Below, one piece after another: positions 19,384 to 28,681 of a stretch of DNA of 60,000 nt. The stretch is from positions 40,186,581 to 40,246,580 of the forward strand of contig OX442314.1 in NCBI GenBank assembly GCA_949358305.1. Reading direction: 5' to 3'. This DNA comes from Strigamia acuminata. Lineage: Eukaryota > Arthropoda > Chilopoda > Geophilomorpha > Linotaeniidae. Below the pieces are notes generated by a model, which saw only the letters and a program-made list of their open reading frames with translations, was not told the DNA's origin and made no database searches. Position 1 is the stretch's first letter; each line of letters begins with the position of its first letter. A program made the position numbers and the translations under genes.

Positions 19384-19852
19384 TCAAAAGTCAGTGGTAA
19401 TGTGTGACGATTCTACTTTTGGCTGAATTATTAGCCATTTAAGCGAGATAAATGTGGCATTCTTAGGCACGGAAAACAACGATTTGTTGTTTGATTTCTT
19501 TAATACTGGTTTAACCAGTTTCGCAGTTGTCAACGCGTTTTCCACGGTTAGATTCTGTTGAACCAGTAAGTCTGACAGTGTATCAAACGCTTTTTTGTGT
19601 AATCGTGTGGAAATATTCGCTTGATCAACACTTTTTTTTAGCTTGGCGTTTTCCGCTTGGCAGACTGAAAGTTGGGACGAAACAGCATCCGCTCTGTCTC
19701 CCAGCTGCGCAAAGTAATTTGTCACTTTTGAAAGTGCTTTTTCCCATTGTGGAAGTGTTTTGATCGCTTAGATCGGCATTTTAAGTGCAGTGCACGTGGC
19801 TTCGAGCATGGTGTGCTCTAATGCCTTTGTTTTAACGTTTCTCGGTGACATA
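19384..19852 (-). pseudogene. Gag-only element, copy C (degenerate)
   Basis: From ATG 19852 the frame reads KALEHTMLEATCTALKM, matching LDQAMLETTCHAFDLKI of copy B. It meets a TAA (about 19768-19770) and resumes as QWEKALSKVTNYFAQLGDRADAV and a coiled-coil-like AENAKLKKSVDQ. The capsid part is missing. It is head-to-head with copy A, separated by the fold-back element at 20107. Confidence 0.65.
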
Positions 19853-20106
19853 TTATTGTTTATTTAAACAATTAGTGTCAATCGTAAGATCAAAAGTTAG
19901 GTGTATTCGTTCAAGTCTGTAGAGTTTGACTCTGTAACTTCTTCAAAATTAATAAAATATTGATATTTACTTGCTGGAAAAAATCCCACGTGTCTCTAGT
20001 ACTTCCTTGTACTTGTATTGTAACTGGTAGTCACTGGACCGCAGTTTGCAAAAACGGACAAAGGAGATTAATTAACACCCAACTAAAATCCATTAGATTA
20101 TGCATG

Positions 20107-20312
20107 GTGTAGCCACTCATGGGAGAGGGACTAGTGATGTCACCTCCCCCCCCCCCCCAGGTCTCCCATTGGTAATGTGATTTGAGCTCGAAAATTTCAA
20201 AACTCTTGGGAATTCTGGGAAATTAATTCTGTGAATAAATTTCAATTTACTACCAATGGGAGACAAGGGGAAGGAATGACATCACTAATCCCTCTCTCCA
20301 GAGTGGCTACAT
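20107..20312. mobile_element. 206-bp fold-back MITE
   Basis: The ends TGTAGCCACTC and GAGTGGCTACA are perfect inverted repeats. Pairing continues imperfectly through AGTGATGTCA/TGACATCACT and TCTCCCATTGGTA/TACCAATGGGAGA to the centre. A run of 14 C lies in the left arm. No target duplication was found. One arm recurs at 30930-31020 next to gag copy B. Confidence 0.8.
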
Positions 20313-20513
20313 TAGCACAAACTACTCTTCTCTTATTGGTTCTGAGTTAATCCACCTTGTCCATTTTGTTTGCTGCGGTCCTGCGTTTTGGCACATTCAG
20401 TCAAGACCACGTGGAATTCACCAGCAAGTAGTCTTTCGGCACAGACAATCGAATCAAACACGATTGATTCCGACGGTTCATCTCTCGATTCTTCACACGA
20501 CGAATCGAACAAT

Positions 20514-21347
20514 ATGCCTCTCAACAAACAAAGGTCATTGGATCAAGCGATGCTCGAAACCACGTGTCGTGTTTTTAATTTAAAAATTGAAGACATCACT
20601 ACCTACGCAATTTGGGAAGCGGCTCTTTTGGAAGTGGCCAACAGTATTGTGGAGACGCAGGACAAAGCAGATGTTGCGATGCAACAATTAACTACGACCC
20701 GTGCAGAATTAACTGCAGCACACACAGACACTGGCGAGATCAGCAATCGCGTGAATGCTATCTGTTTAGAACCATTTCATGGTGACAAAATGGAAGCTAA
20801 CGCTTTCTTAATGGATCTAAAAGGAGCTCTGGCATTTGCAGAACCTTTTATGGACCAAGTACTCAAAGAACACTTGTTCAGATTTTTTAAAGGCGAGGCG
20901 AGAACCTGGTTCTCGTCAGCCACTAAAACCACTTGGAAAGAGTTTGAAGTCGAGTTTATTCTCAGATTCAGGCCTAGCGACACGTTGTTGCTGGACGAAA
21001 TTGACCAGATTAAACAGGCGTCGCACGAGTCTGCCACCCAGGTGGTGATGAAGCTCGAAAAGCTGTATGCACAGTTTGCAATCCCGGTTCACGAGGGCCA
21101 GCAACTCCGAAAGGTGTTGTCAATCTTACGACCGGCGGCAAGGAACATGGCATGTAATGCATTAAACGCAGAAAACACGTGGGCTTCCCTTAGAAAAGCC
21201 TGTGTTGCTACAGAAGAAGCGATCCTCAATGAGGAAGCAAGCGATAGAATCTACAACGAGATCTCGCAGCAACTGGTAGCAGAAACCGGCAACAATTTGT
21301 CCCATTTGGTTGGAAATAGATTCAATAGATTAAATAGATTCGACTAA
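20514..21347 (+). CDS. Gag-only element, copy A (retrotransposon gag-like, internally deleted)
   Basis: ATG 20514 opens 277 codons. The N-terminus (LDQAMLETTCRVFNLKIED) and Ala-rich helices precede a capsid-like retrotrans_gag region: EPFHGDKMEANAFLMDLKGAL, FRFFKGEARTWFSSATKTTW..FE, FRPSDTLLLDEI, ESATQVVMKLEKLYAQF. About 95 residues present in copy B (after LTAAHT/LNAART) are missing. No zinc knuckle, protease or RT follows. An AATAAA lies just after the TAA (about 21355). It is therefore either the remains of an LTR element or a small expressed gag-derived family. Confidence 0.65.
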   Translation: MPLNKQRSLDQAMLETTCRVFNLKIEDITTYAIWEAALLEVANSIVETQDKADVAMQQLTTTRAELTAAHTDTGEISNRVNAICLEPFHGDKMEANAFLMDLKGALAFAEPFMDQVLKEHLFRFFKGEARTWFSSATKTTWKEFEVEFILRFRPSDTLLLDEIDQIKQASHESATQVVMKLEKLYAQFAIPVHEGQQLRKVLSILRPAARNMACNALNAENTWASLRKACVATEEAILNEEASDRIYNEISQQLVAETGNNLSHLVGNRFNRLNRFD

Positions 21348-21360
21348 ACAGACCAATAAA

Positions 21361-21849
21361 GTTCATCAAATACATTTTCATGTGTAAAAGTGCATTTTTT
21401 ATGAGAAATAAATTCAGTTTTAGCTAAAAAAAAATTGCATCTTGCATGTGTAACAGCGGCTCGACGAAATTGCTTCCTTGGTCCCCCCTTGAGAGTTTAT
21501 GAATGGCTTTAGTTACAATGTGGTCATCCCAGTAATACATCTTTTTTTTCTCACAAAAACACAGGAATTGCATTGAATTTTGAATAAATAAAATCTACAC
21601 CGGAAATGCAATGTTGTATTGTTGTGACATTGTTGCATGATTGTAATACATTTTTGAAGGCCATTATTGATGTAATGTGTAATTGTTTATTCACCAAAAA
21701 GCATGTTTACACACAAAACAAACATGAATTTTACGAGCTACCAGCTGCAATGGAAATTATTGAATTTAAATCGCCAATATTAATTCTTAATTTTCGCAAA
21801 ATTAAAAATCCAACAACCCTGGCAAAATACAACAACGTACAAAAACTCG
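21361..21849. other. Intergenic, nothing recognised
   Basis: The plus-strand frame at 21606-21857 has no motif. It is probably the 3' UTR/flank of the convergent BTB-BACK gene. Confidence 0.4.
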
Positions 21850-23562
21850 TTATTTAAACTTGGTCTTAACACTCAGATCAATATGGACGCAACCACGAAA
21901 CTTCTTCGGAACAACATACTCGGTGACCTTCGTCATCGTCTTTAAAGAATACACATTGTACGACAATTTCGTTTTCTCAAAAATCAAACAATCGCAATCG
22001 TAATAAGCATACATGACCACATCGCCCCGAATATCCGGCATGACAACAATGCTCCAAAAATCATACTCGACGTCGTACACCAATATCGAGCAAATCGGCA
22101 ACTTCTGGAAGAAAATCAACTTGTCGGGCGACTCGACGTTCAGACTTCTGCACTTGATGCTTTGCCAATAGCCGTGCAGTTTCTCTTTTGTCACGCAAGT
22201 GCCCGACGTCGTGTCGACAATCTTGATGTGTCGTTCGTCGACGTCGAAGAAATACTTGCCACACTCGGCCGCCAGCAACAGGCATTTGCAGTCGTCGATT
22301 TGGTCCTTAAAATCGATTTCGCGCCACTGCTTGGCAGTGAAATTAAAGCACAGAAACGAGCAGTCGGACACTCGGATTATGATCTCGTTTCGGTTCGCAG
22401 TTTCGTGTATAATGTCGTCCAAAGTGGTCGGCAACTCGTCCAAAACGAAACAATACTGCCTCGTCGAGTTGGTTTCCGGCACCAGAGTCGCGATAAACTC
22501 GAAGTCCGTCTCTTCCAAAGTGAAGCGAAATATCTGTCCCGAGCCGGAAACGGCCGGAAAACACCTCGACAGTTCGTCCAATTCGATCACTCCGACGTTC
22601 TTCGAGCGCGGCATCCAGCCGCCCTGGCTTAGCCGCGACACCGAGTGTTTGCACGACTCGTTCACGATCTCGAAAAAGTGGATTTGAACCGTCTGAATAG
22701 TTTCGCTTAAATTTAACCACCTGGAAACGGCCTCCTTGCTCAGAATGTTGTAAATCGCGGGCGATTTCGCAGCGATTTGATCCGGCGACACTAATTCTTG
22801 GAGAAAATAATTGGGAAGTTGCGCGACATCGCATTTCGAGATTAAATACGACGCGTCGTCCATGTTTTTCGTGTTCGCGCCCCATATTAAGATAAATTTG
22901 ATCAAATCTCCGATCTTATGCGGCGTCAGGTAGTCGGAACAAGTCAGTAGACTCTCCAACAGCAGCACCGTCATGTCGGAAAGCATTTCGGACTCGGAGA
23001 GGAGCTTCGAATGAGTCAAAACGTACGTTCGGATGTATTGTAAGGTTTCCACTTGGCTAAACATCTCCGCTAACTGCCAAACGTCCAACAGCTTGTCTAG
23101 AGTTATGTGAGAAGAGTATACTACCCAGTAGATGTCGAATAAGTCGTCCAGTTGCAGTTTGTGGGCGGCGATAAGTGTTTCACGTATTAAAGCGTCGGTC
23201 GTGTCGGCCTGGATCGGCGTGTCTTGCGCGTAGATGAATTTAATGATGATGTTCATTGCTTCGCACGAGATGTCCGGAAAGTAAACCGTGTTTGTGTCGT
23301 TTTCGATCGTGCCGTGGCTGAACATTCCGCGGAAATAGTCGCTGCCGGTTATGAGCACGCTTTTGTGGGCAAAGGCGGGGCCGTCTTTGCATTGAAACAC
23401 GATGTTTTCCAATTTGACATCTTCCCTCGAACTGTGTAGGTGAGTCACGATCGAAAGTAATCGTTGGTGCTTCTGCTCCTCTGCGTTTTGGTCCACCACA
23501 CTTCGTCGTATTCTTTTGCTTACGTTTTCGCCCATTTGCTCGTAAAGATCGTTACTTGTCAT
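21850..23562 (-). CDS. BTB-BACK protein, single exon
   Basis: The protein has 570 residues from ATG 23562. The in-frame ATG 23583 would add 7. I prefer 23562 because the leader and this ATG are conserved in the decayed copy at 15726. Order: a short basic N-terminus; BTB/POZ (about 35-135: LENIVFQCKDGPAFAHKSVLITGSDYFRGMF and ..VYFPDISCEAMNIIIKFIYAQD); BACK (about 150-290: LDKLLDVWQLAEMFSQVETLQYIRTYVL, LLESLLTCSDYL); then about 280 residues of beta-rich sequence in the kelch position without clear kelch GG motifs. BTB-BACK proteins usually bind CUL3 and recruit substrates for ubiquitination. No intron and G/C-ending codons set it apart from the AT-rich surroundings, which is compatible with retrogene origin. 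Confidence 0.88.
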   Translation of the reverse strand: MTSNDLYEQMGENVSKRIRRSVVDQNAEEQKHQRLLSIVTHLHSSREDVKLENIVFQCKDGPAFAHKSVLITGSDYFRGMFSHGTIENDTNTVYFPDISCEAMNIIIKFIYAQDTPIQADTTDALIRETLIAAHKLQLDDLFDIYWVVYSSHITLDKLLDVWQLAEMFSQVETLQYIRTYVLTHSKLLSESEMLSDMTVLLLESLLTCSDYLTPHKIGDLIKFILIWGANTKNMDDASYLISKCDVAQLPNYFLQELVSPDQIAAKSPAIYNILSKEAVSRWLNLSETIQTVQIHFFEIVNESCKHSVSRLSQGGWMPRSKNVGVIELDELSRCFPAVSGSGQIFRFTLEETDFEFIATLVPETNSTRQYCFVLDELPTTLDDIIHETANRNEIIIRVSDCSFLCFNFTAKQWREIDFKDQIDDCKCLLLAAECGKYFFDVDERHIKIVDTTSGTCVTKEKLHGYWQSIKCRSLNVESPDKLIFFQKLPICSILVYDVEYDFWSIVVMPDIRGDVVMYAYYDCDCLIFEKTKLSYNVYSLKTMTKVTEYVVPKKFRGCVHIDLSVKTKFK

Positions 23563-23583
23563 TTTATTCCTAGAGCAAAACAT

Positions 23584-23982
23584 TTGAAAATATATTTATA
23601 TTTCGTTTTTGTTGTTCAAACGGTGTATTGCTGTGTACTCATGTGTAGCCGGGAAATTTGCAGTAGAAAATTAGATGTAGTATTTCGATTTTTGCTTTAA
23701 AATATTACAAGTGATTTTGTTAATTTAGTGTGCGGGCAAGTGGCATTTGTCCGGACCATAGAAAGGTCAATTTGTTCTATCTCCGAGCTAGACAGAGTAC
23801 ACTGTGTGTTACCTAGCCCTTGTCGAGTTGCGCCCATACAGTTGAGATAGATCTACGCACTTGTTAAATAAGCGGTCCTTAATCCTAATTTTTGAAAAAA
23901 TTCCACCATGGAATTTCTTCAAAAATATTACTTATTCCTATTCGGAAATGATTCTGTTCTGCGCGGAACAAAATGAAACAAA
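23584..23982. other. Upstream region of the BTB-BACK gene
   Basis: No TATA box could be assigned. A TTTTTGAAAAAATTCCACCATGGAATTT stretch at about 23892-23919 contains the hairpin AAATTCCA/TGGAATTT. Otherwise nothing is seen. Confidence 0.4.
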
Positions 23983-24242
23983 GAAGGGAAACTACGAGCT
24001 CTTTGTTGCCGTGTAGTCAATAAAAATCAAAAACGTAACAAATGTTTGCTTTTCACAATATTCTCAATTTGATTGGAATTCATCAAAAATATGTCAAATT
24101 TGATTGGAATTCGTCAAAAATATGTCAAATTTGATTGGCATTCGTCAAAAATATGTCAAATTTGATTGGAATTCATCAAAAACATGTCAAATTTGATTGG
24201 AATTCGTCAAAAACATGTCAAATTTGATCGTAGTTTCCCTTC
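23983..24242 (+). mobile_element. 260-bp TIR element filled with a 31-bp satellite, copy 1
   Basis: It starts GAAGGGAAACTACG and ends with the exact complement CGTAGTTTCCCTTC (14-bp TIRs). After a unique 80-bp head (CTCTTTGTTGCCGTGTAGTC...) the interior is about 5 units of the 31-bp repeat built on AATTTGATTGGAATTCGTC plus AAAAATATGTC. No transposase. Confidence 0.85.
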
Positions 24243-24245
24243 TTC

Positions 24246-24845
24246 GAAGGGAAACTACGAGCTCTTTGTTGCCGTGTAGTCAATAAAAATCAAAAACGTA
24301 ACAAATGTTTGCTTTTCACAATATTCTCAATTTGATTGGAATTCATCAAAAATATGTCAAATTTGATTGGAATTCGTCAAAAACATGTCAAATTTGATTG
24401 GAATTCGTCAAAAATATGTCAAATTTGATTGGAATTCGTCAAAAATATGTCAAATTTGATTGGAATTCGTCAAAAATATGTCAAATTTGATTGGAATTCG
24501 TCAAAAATATGTCAAATTTAATTGGAATTCGTCAAAAACATGTCAAATTTGATTGGGATTCGTCAAAAATATGTCAAATTTGATTGGAATTCATCAAAAA
24601 CATGTCAAATTTGATTGGAATTCGTCAAAAATATGTCAAATTTGATTGGAATTCGTCAAAAATATGTCAAATTTAATTGGAATTCGTCAAAAATATGTCA
24701 AATTTGATTGGAATTCGTCTAAAATATGTCAAATTTGATTGGAATTCGTCAAAGATATGTCAAATTTGATTGGAATTCATCAAAAATATGTCAAATTTGA
24801 TTGAAATTCATCAAAAATATGTCAAATTTTATTGATATTTATCAA
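24246..24845 (+). repeat. Second copy of the TIR element with an expanded 31-bp satellite
   Basis: The head repeats 23983-24065 almost exactly, at an offset of 263 bp. About 17 units of the 31-bp repeat follow. The closing TIR is not recognisable; the array degrades at TATCGTAATCCTCTG, 150 bp before the kinase ATG. Copies 1 and 2 are joined end to end, creating the 31-nt perfect palindrome at 24229-24259. Confidence 0.9.
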
Positions 24846-24867
24846 TTTATCGTAATCCTCTGTCCTG

Positions 24868-24920
24868 ATTGGCTGCAATCAGGACGCAGCTCCGACGATA
24901 CGTCGTAGGAGCTGCTGATG
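24868..24920. promoter_or_regulatory. Two hairpins just upstream of the kinase gene
   Basis: CCTGATTG/CAATCAGG with a 4-nt loop and GCAGCTCC/GGAGCTGC with an ACGA/TCGT inner stem lie 80-135 bp before ATG 25001. They could be a 5' UTR structure or MITE remains. No function is inferred. Confidence 0.5.
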
Positions 24921-25000
24921 TTGCCAGTGCCGACTGGCGGTGGCCAGTTGGTCACAATCACAAGCCCACCGACACGTCTTTCAACCACAACACACTCGCA

Positions 25001-26230
25001 ATGAATTCAATACTCAACCGCCTGAAAAACCTCCAAAACAAACCCATCAGTCGATCCAACCTAACCACCCAATCCACCAACGAAACTTTCCAATCCGACG
25101 ACAACGACGACCAGCAAGAAGACCCCAACCACCAAGAAGATCCCAACCACTACCGAATAGGCGGCTACCACTCCGTGAATATCGGCGCCATATTCAACAA
25201 CAGATACATCGTCGTCCGCAAACTCGGCTGGGGCCGATACGCGACCGTCTGGCAGTGCCGGGACCGCCACAACGCCCGCTTCGTCGCGCTGAAAATCATG
25301 AAAAGCGCCTCGCACACGACGACGAAGGCCCGGATCGAAATCGAACTCCTCAACTGCGTCCAAACGTGCGACGGACCTCACCGAAACAAAATCGTCAAAC
25401 TCCTCGACCAATTCGAACACACGGGCGTAAACGGCACGCACGTGTGCCTGGTCTTCGAACTCGTAGGTCCCAACTTGCTAAACCTGATCAGCCGCTTCAG
25501 ATGCAAAGGAATCCCGCTGGAACACGTGAAAAGCGTCGTGAGACAAGTTCTCGAAGGATTGGTCCACTTGCACGACGCGTGCAACATCATCCACACGGAC
25601 ATCGCGCCGGACAATGTTTGTTTCGACGAAGACGGGACGAATTTGGTGATCACGATCGCGGATCTCGGCAACGCGTGTTGGACGGACTACCATTTCTCCG
25701 AAGATATTCAATCGCGGCCGTATCGGGCTCCCGAAGCCGTGTTAATGGAGGATTACGGAACGGCGGCCGATGTTTGGAGCGTGGCGTGTTTGGCGTTCGA
25801 ATTGGCGACTGGGGATTTTCTGTTCGACCCGCGTGGTGGTCGGCATTATTCGACGAACGAGAATCATCTGGCGCTTATCGTGGGTTTGTTGGGAGATGTG
25901 CCGAGGTCGGTGGCTTTCTTTAGCGGGTATTCGAGGGAGTTTTTCACGTCGAGGGGTAAGCTCCGCCATTATTACGTTCCGTTTGGGCTGTTTGAGATGC
26001 TGACGAAGAAGTATCGGTGGGATGTTGCGGGTGCGCGAGAGTTTTGCGATTTTTTGCTGCCCATGTTGGCTATTGATCCGGACGAGCGGGTTTCGGCTAG
26101 AGTTTGCTTAAAACATGATTGGTTAAAGAAACCAGCGTACGATTTAAAAAATTTGAACGTTTTTGTGGTGGTTTGGATTGCTTTGCTGGTGTTACTCGTG
26201 GGGTTGTTTGCGTTTTGTGTGTGCTACTAG
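25001..26230 (+). CDS. SRPK-family kinase homologue with a C-terminal membrane anchor
   Basis: The first in-frame ATG gives 409 residues in one exon. Residues 1-60 are polar (DDNDDQQEDPNHQEDPNHY). The kinase domain spans about 70-375: G-loop LGWGRYATVW (G76, G78), ATP lysine K98 in FVALKIMKS, catalytic loop HTDIAPDN (D200, N205), DLGNACW (D221) and APE-like RAPEAVL. SRPK hallmarks are YIVVRKLGWGRYATVW, ADLGNACW, GLLGDVPRS and REFFTSRGKLRHY. SRPKs phosphorylate SR splicing factors. Odd points: the conserved catalytic-loop Lys (D+2) is Ala (A202); the large spacer that splits vertebrate SRPK kinase domains is absent; and the last 25 residues (NVFVVVWIALLVLLVGLFAFCVCY) form a membrane helix ending at the stop, as in tail-anchored proteins. 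It may be a weak kinase or pseudokinase. G/C-ending codons and no introns suggest a retrogene. Confidence 0.88.
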   Translation: MNSILNRLKNLQNKPISRSNLTTQSTNETFQSDDNDDQQEDPNHQEDPNHYRIGGYHSVNIGAIFNNRYIVVRKLGWGRYATVWQCRDRHNARFVALKIMKSASHTTTKARIEIELLNCVQTCDGPHRNKIVKLLDQFEHTGVNGTHVCLVFELVGPNLLNLISRFRCKGIPLEHVKSVVRQVLEGLVHLHDACNIIHTDIAPDNVCFDEDGTNLVITIADLGNACWTDYHFSEDIQSRPYRAPEAVLMEDYGTAADVWSVACLAFELATGDFLFDPRGGRHYSTNENHLALIVGLLGDVPRSVAFFSGYSREFFTSRGKLRHYYVPFGLFEMLTKKYRWDVAGAREFCDFLLPMLAIDPDERVSARVCLKHDWLKKPAYDLKNLNVFVVVWIALLVLLVGLFAFCVCY

Positions 26231-26254
26231 TTGACTACGAAATACTATTTGTTT

Positions 26255-26260
26255 AATAAA
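26255..26260 (+). terminator. Poly(A) signal of the kinase gene
   Basis: AATAAA lies 24 bp after the kinase stop codon and is followed by a second overlapping AATAAA. Confidence 0.65.
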
Positions 26261-26261
26261 A

Positions 26262-27101
26262 TAAATTTAATTTGACTCTCTATTGTTGCATTGTCCAGAG
26301 TTAATGCTAGATTAAATAATACGGAGTGATTTCATTTCAGTCGAAACGACGATTTCTTAATTATTCCTATTAAAATATTAACTAAAGCCGGATCTCAATT
26401 GGCAGAATTCGTCTCAACCATGCGTCCATAATATTACATAAAGTAAATGAAACATTTAGAATACCTACACTCAAATGATACATGCAGTGAGGCCAACATT
26501 AAGGAACTTATAAACAGAAGGTTGGCCAACAACTAACAGTGTGTGGTAATCCCAAATTACTACTAATAAAGGAAACTCCTTAAAAATAATAATTTTGTAA
26601 TGTTTGTATCGTGGGCATAAAAAGTTGCAGAATTATCCAGGCACTACAGGATGTAGCCCCTATGATTGTGTGGGAAACAGCTGAGATCTAGGGACTACAG
26701 GAAGTGCTACATCCTGTTAGCATGAGGAGAATCCTCTAACAATTCAGTCTGAACACAACCACTGAACCTGAAACATCTCTGCAAAACACACTTGAAAAAC
26801 TACTTTGAATTCTTGTTTGTTTGGAGATATACAGTTCAGATTTAGGCTCACTCTTGAAATAACACATTGGTTATTTCAAGACACATTCGGTATCTCCTCC
26901 CGCCAGAAGAGAAGGCTCACACTCTTAGCCAAAAAGAGTCAAGAATCTTCAGTCGCCACGGCTCGGACGCTCGCCCTACGTTGCAGCAAACGTTGGGACG
27001 AAAGAGGAAGATTCAAAACGCTGCCGAACGTAAGCAGATCTAACTTACGGGATTTCCCGATTAAGACAGCGGAATTCCGCTTACGTTTGTATTCCGCTCG
27101 T
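26262..27101. other. Non-coding stretch with inverted repeats
   Basis: It contains CAGGATGTAGC/GCTACATCCTG (26647-26729 region) and CTTGAAATAAC/GTTATTTCAAG with a 6-nt loop (26853-26880). The reading frame of the next gene is open from about 26805 but lacks an ATG before 27102. The stretch may be its 5' UTR. Confidence 0.5.
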
Positions 27102-27419
27102 ATGAGTAGAAATATTCCGTTGGAACCAATTCCCGAGGCCAGAGACGAAGCCACGGACGAGATACAACCGACGCCGGCGTATCTCGAGTTGATAGCAGTC
27201 CAGGACGAGCCGCAGCCCGTATCTAGGACAGAGACGAGGACCGAGGCCAACGTCAAATTCCAGTTTGACGTCCAAGCGAATTCCATCGCCTACGCCGAGC
27301 GATTGGACGCAATCCGAAGATTCCGGACGGAATCAATCATATTCATCGCCTCAGTATTTTTCCTAATTTCTCTTTTCCTAATTATAACATATTTTGTCAT
27401 TCAAGCTTTTATTAATTAA
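27102..27419 (+). CDS. Small tail-anchored protein, unrecognised
   Basis: ATG 27102 encodes 105 residues ending at TAA 27417-27419. Residues 1-75 are hydrophilic and Glu/Pro/Thr-rich, with a positively charged stretch (ERLDAIRRFR) directly before a single hydrophobic helix (SIIFIASVFFLISLFLIITYFVIQAF). Only two residues (I, N) follow the helix, so the topology is that of a tail-anchored protein. The family is not recognised. Together with the kinase it is the second gene here ending in a membrane helix. Confidence 0.5.
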   Translation: MSRNIPLEPIPEARDEATDEIQPTPAYLELIAVQDEPQPVSRTETRTEANVKFQFDVQANSIAYAERLDAIRRFRTESIIFIASVFFLISLFLIITYFVIQAFIN

Positions 27420-28372
27420 CGTTCCTATTTTATACTGTTCTCAAAGTCTAGTAAGAAAACTAGCATTGTAAACCATTGTATTTATTTCTAAGCATATATT
27501 TTATTGTAAAGTAAATTCAAGTTGAAATTACTTCCATTATTTCCTTTAACATTTTATTAAAGTCTGAGAGTTTAAAACATAAAGTTTAGTATTTATTTGT
27601 AAGTCTTTTTAAAAGCAATCCTAACGAGCTTTAGTATTGTTAATGCAAATTGTATAACATTTGAGGTTCGTTACAAGTGTGATAAAATTGGTACATGCAA
27701 ATAATTCCAACAATATCCTCGGAAAAATAGGCAATATATTTGAGAAGTTGATTACTCCAACAAGGTGGAGCAGTGGTGTGCTTAAGTGGAGTAGTCATGC
27801 GCTTAGGTGAAGCGATTGTTAGGGTCATATGTGGTGAGTTTCTGGTCAAATAAATGGACTTTGGCTTTGGCTAAATCTGCCAATTTGGCAGCCATGTTTA
27901 TTACATGAAGAGCAGAACTGAAGAAGTGTGGGTGAGATTAGATAACTTCCAACCCATACAAAATTACACACAATGCAAGAACAAATCATAATGATAGAGT
28001 AGATTAAGGAGATTTGTCCTTTAAAAACAATTACAATAAAAAATCATGAAACACAAGATACGGGTACATTGCCTGGATATTTACGGACATAAAATCTTGC
28101 GAAACAAATCTAACAGACATTTCTTTGGCATTAAATAGTTTATAAATTCCAGTTTAAATAATGGTTCGTACAAGTACATGATTCGTCCAACGAAGCACAG
28201 CCATTTTTCAGGGTGCACGGAATTATACAGAGCAATTATCCAATTTGCAATAAGCAGGCATTGATGAAATAAAACAAATCAAAATCCACAGCGCGAGCGA
28301 AAAGTGTTTGGTCGTACGGAACATGGGGATTGGGAACCGTTTTAGGACTGAGACGTTATTTAAAATTAACGA
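27420..28372. other. AT-rich intergenic, nothing recognised
   Basis: Only short frames are present. No partner repeat was noticed. Confidence 0.4.
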
Positions 28373-28681
28373 AGTGGCTACGTTCATGTCCGACGTGAAC
28401 GTATTATTTTCATGACGCGCTGTGATTGGTTGAGAGATGCATTGAAATACATTGATAAAAATCCTCATTTTGTCAACTTTGCTAAAAACGGATAAGGTTA
28501 AGTCTGGGGGGGTCAAGGGGGGGCTACGACCCCCCTTGTAAGAAAAAAAGAAGCTAAAACCTCGAAAACATTGAATTTGAGAAAAATTACGTTGAGGAAA
28601 CGAACCGACATGAATAGATCTCAGCCAATCACAGCGCGTCATGAAAATAATACGTTCATGTCGGACATGAACGTAGCCACT
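28373..28681. mobile_element. 309-bp MITE with ~64-bp terminal inverted repeats
   Basis: It starts AGTGGCTACGTTCATGTCCG and ends CGGACATGAACGTAGCCACT. The arms (28373-28436, 28618-28681) differ at about 3 positions. Each arm itself contains ACGTTCA/TGAACGT. The interior has a C7/G8 stretch and no ORF. No clear target duplication. The near-perfect arms imply a recent insertion. Confidence 0.88.

Noticed and set aside
22061-22885. Overlapping ORFs on both strands inside the BTB-BACK gene
   Set aside because: Shadows in a G/C-biased coding region.
24050-24845. Possible CRISPR-like array (31-bp repeats)
   Set aside because: Units are directly adjacent without unique spacers and the genome is eukaryotic. 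It is a satellite.
24869-25000. 44-codon N-terminal extension of the kinase
   Set aside because: No ATG exists in it (the first codon is TTG) and it runs through hairpins. ATG 25001 is the first possible start.
24940-25923. 327-codon plus-strand Arg/Pro-rich ORF and several minus-strand ORFs over the kinase
   Set aside because: Shadows of the G/C-rich kinase gene. They have no motifs, while the kinase frame has all SRPK motifs.
26640-26760. Possible promoter (ATAAAAAG and TCAGTC initiator-like) before the 27102 gene
   Set aside because: The spacing between the two motifs (about 120 bp) does not fit a TATA-Inr pair.
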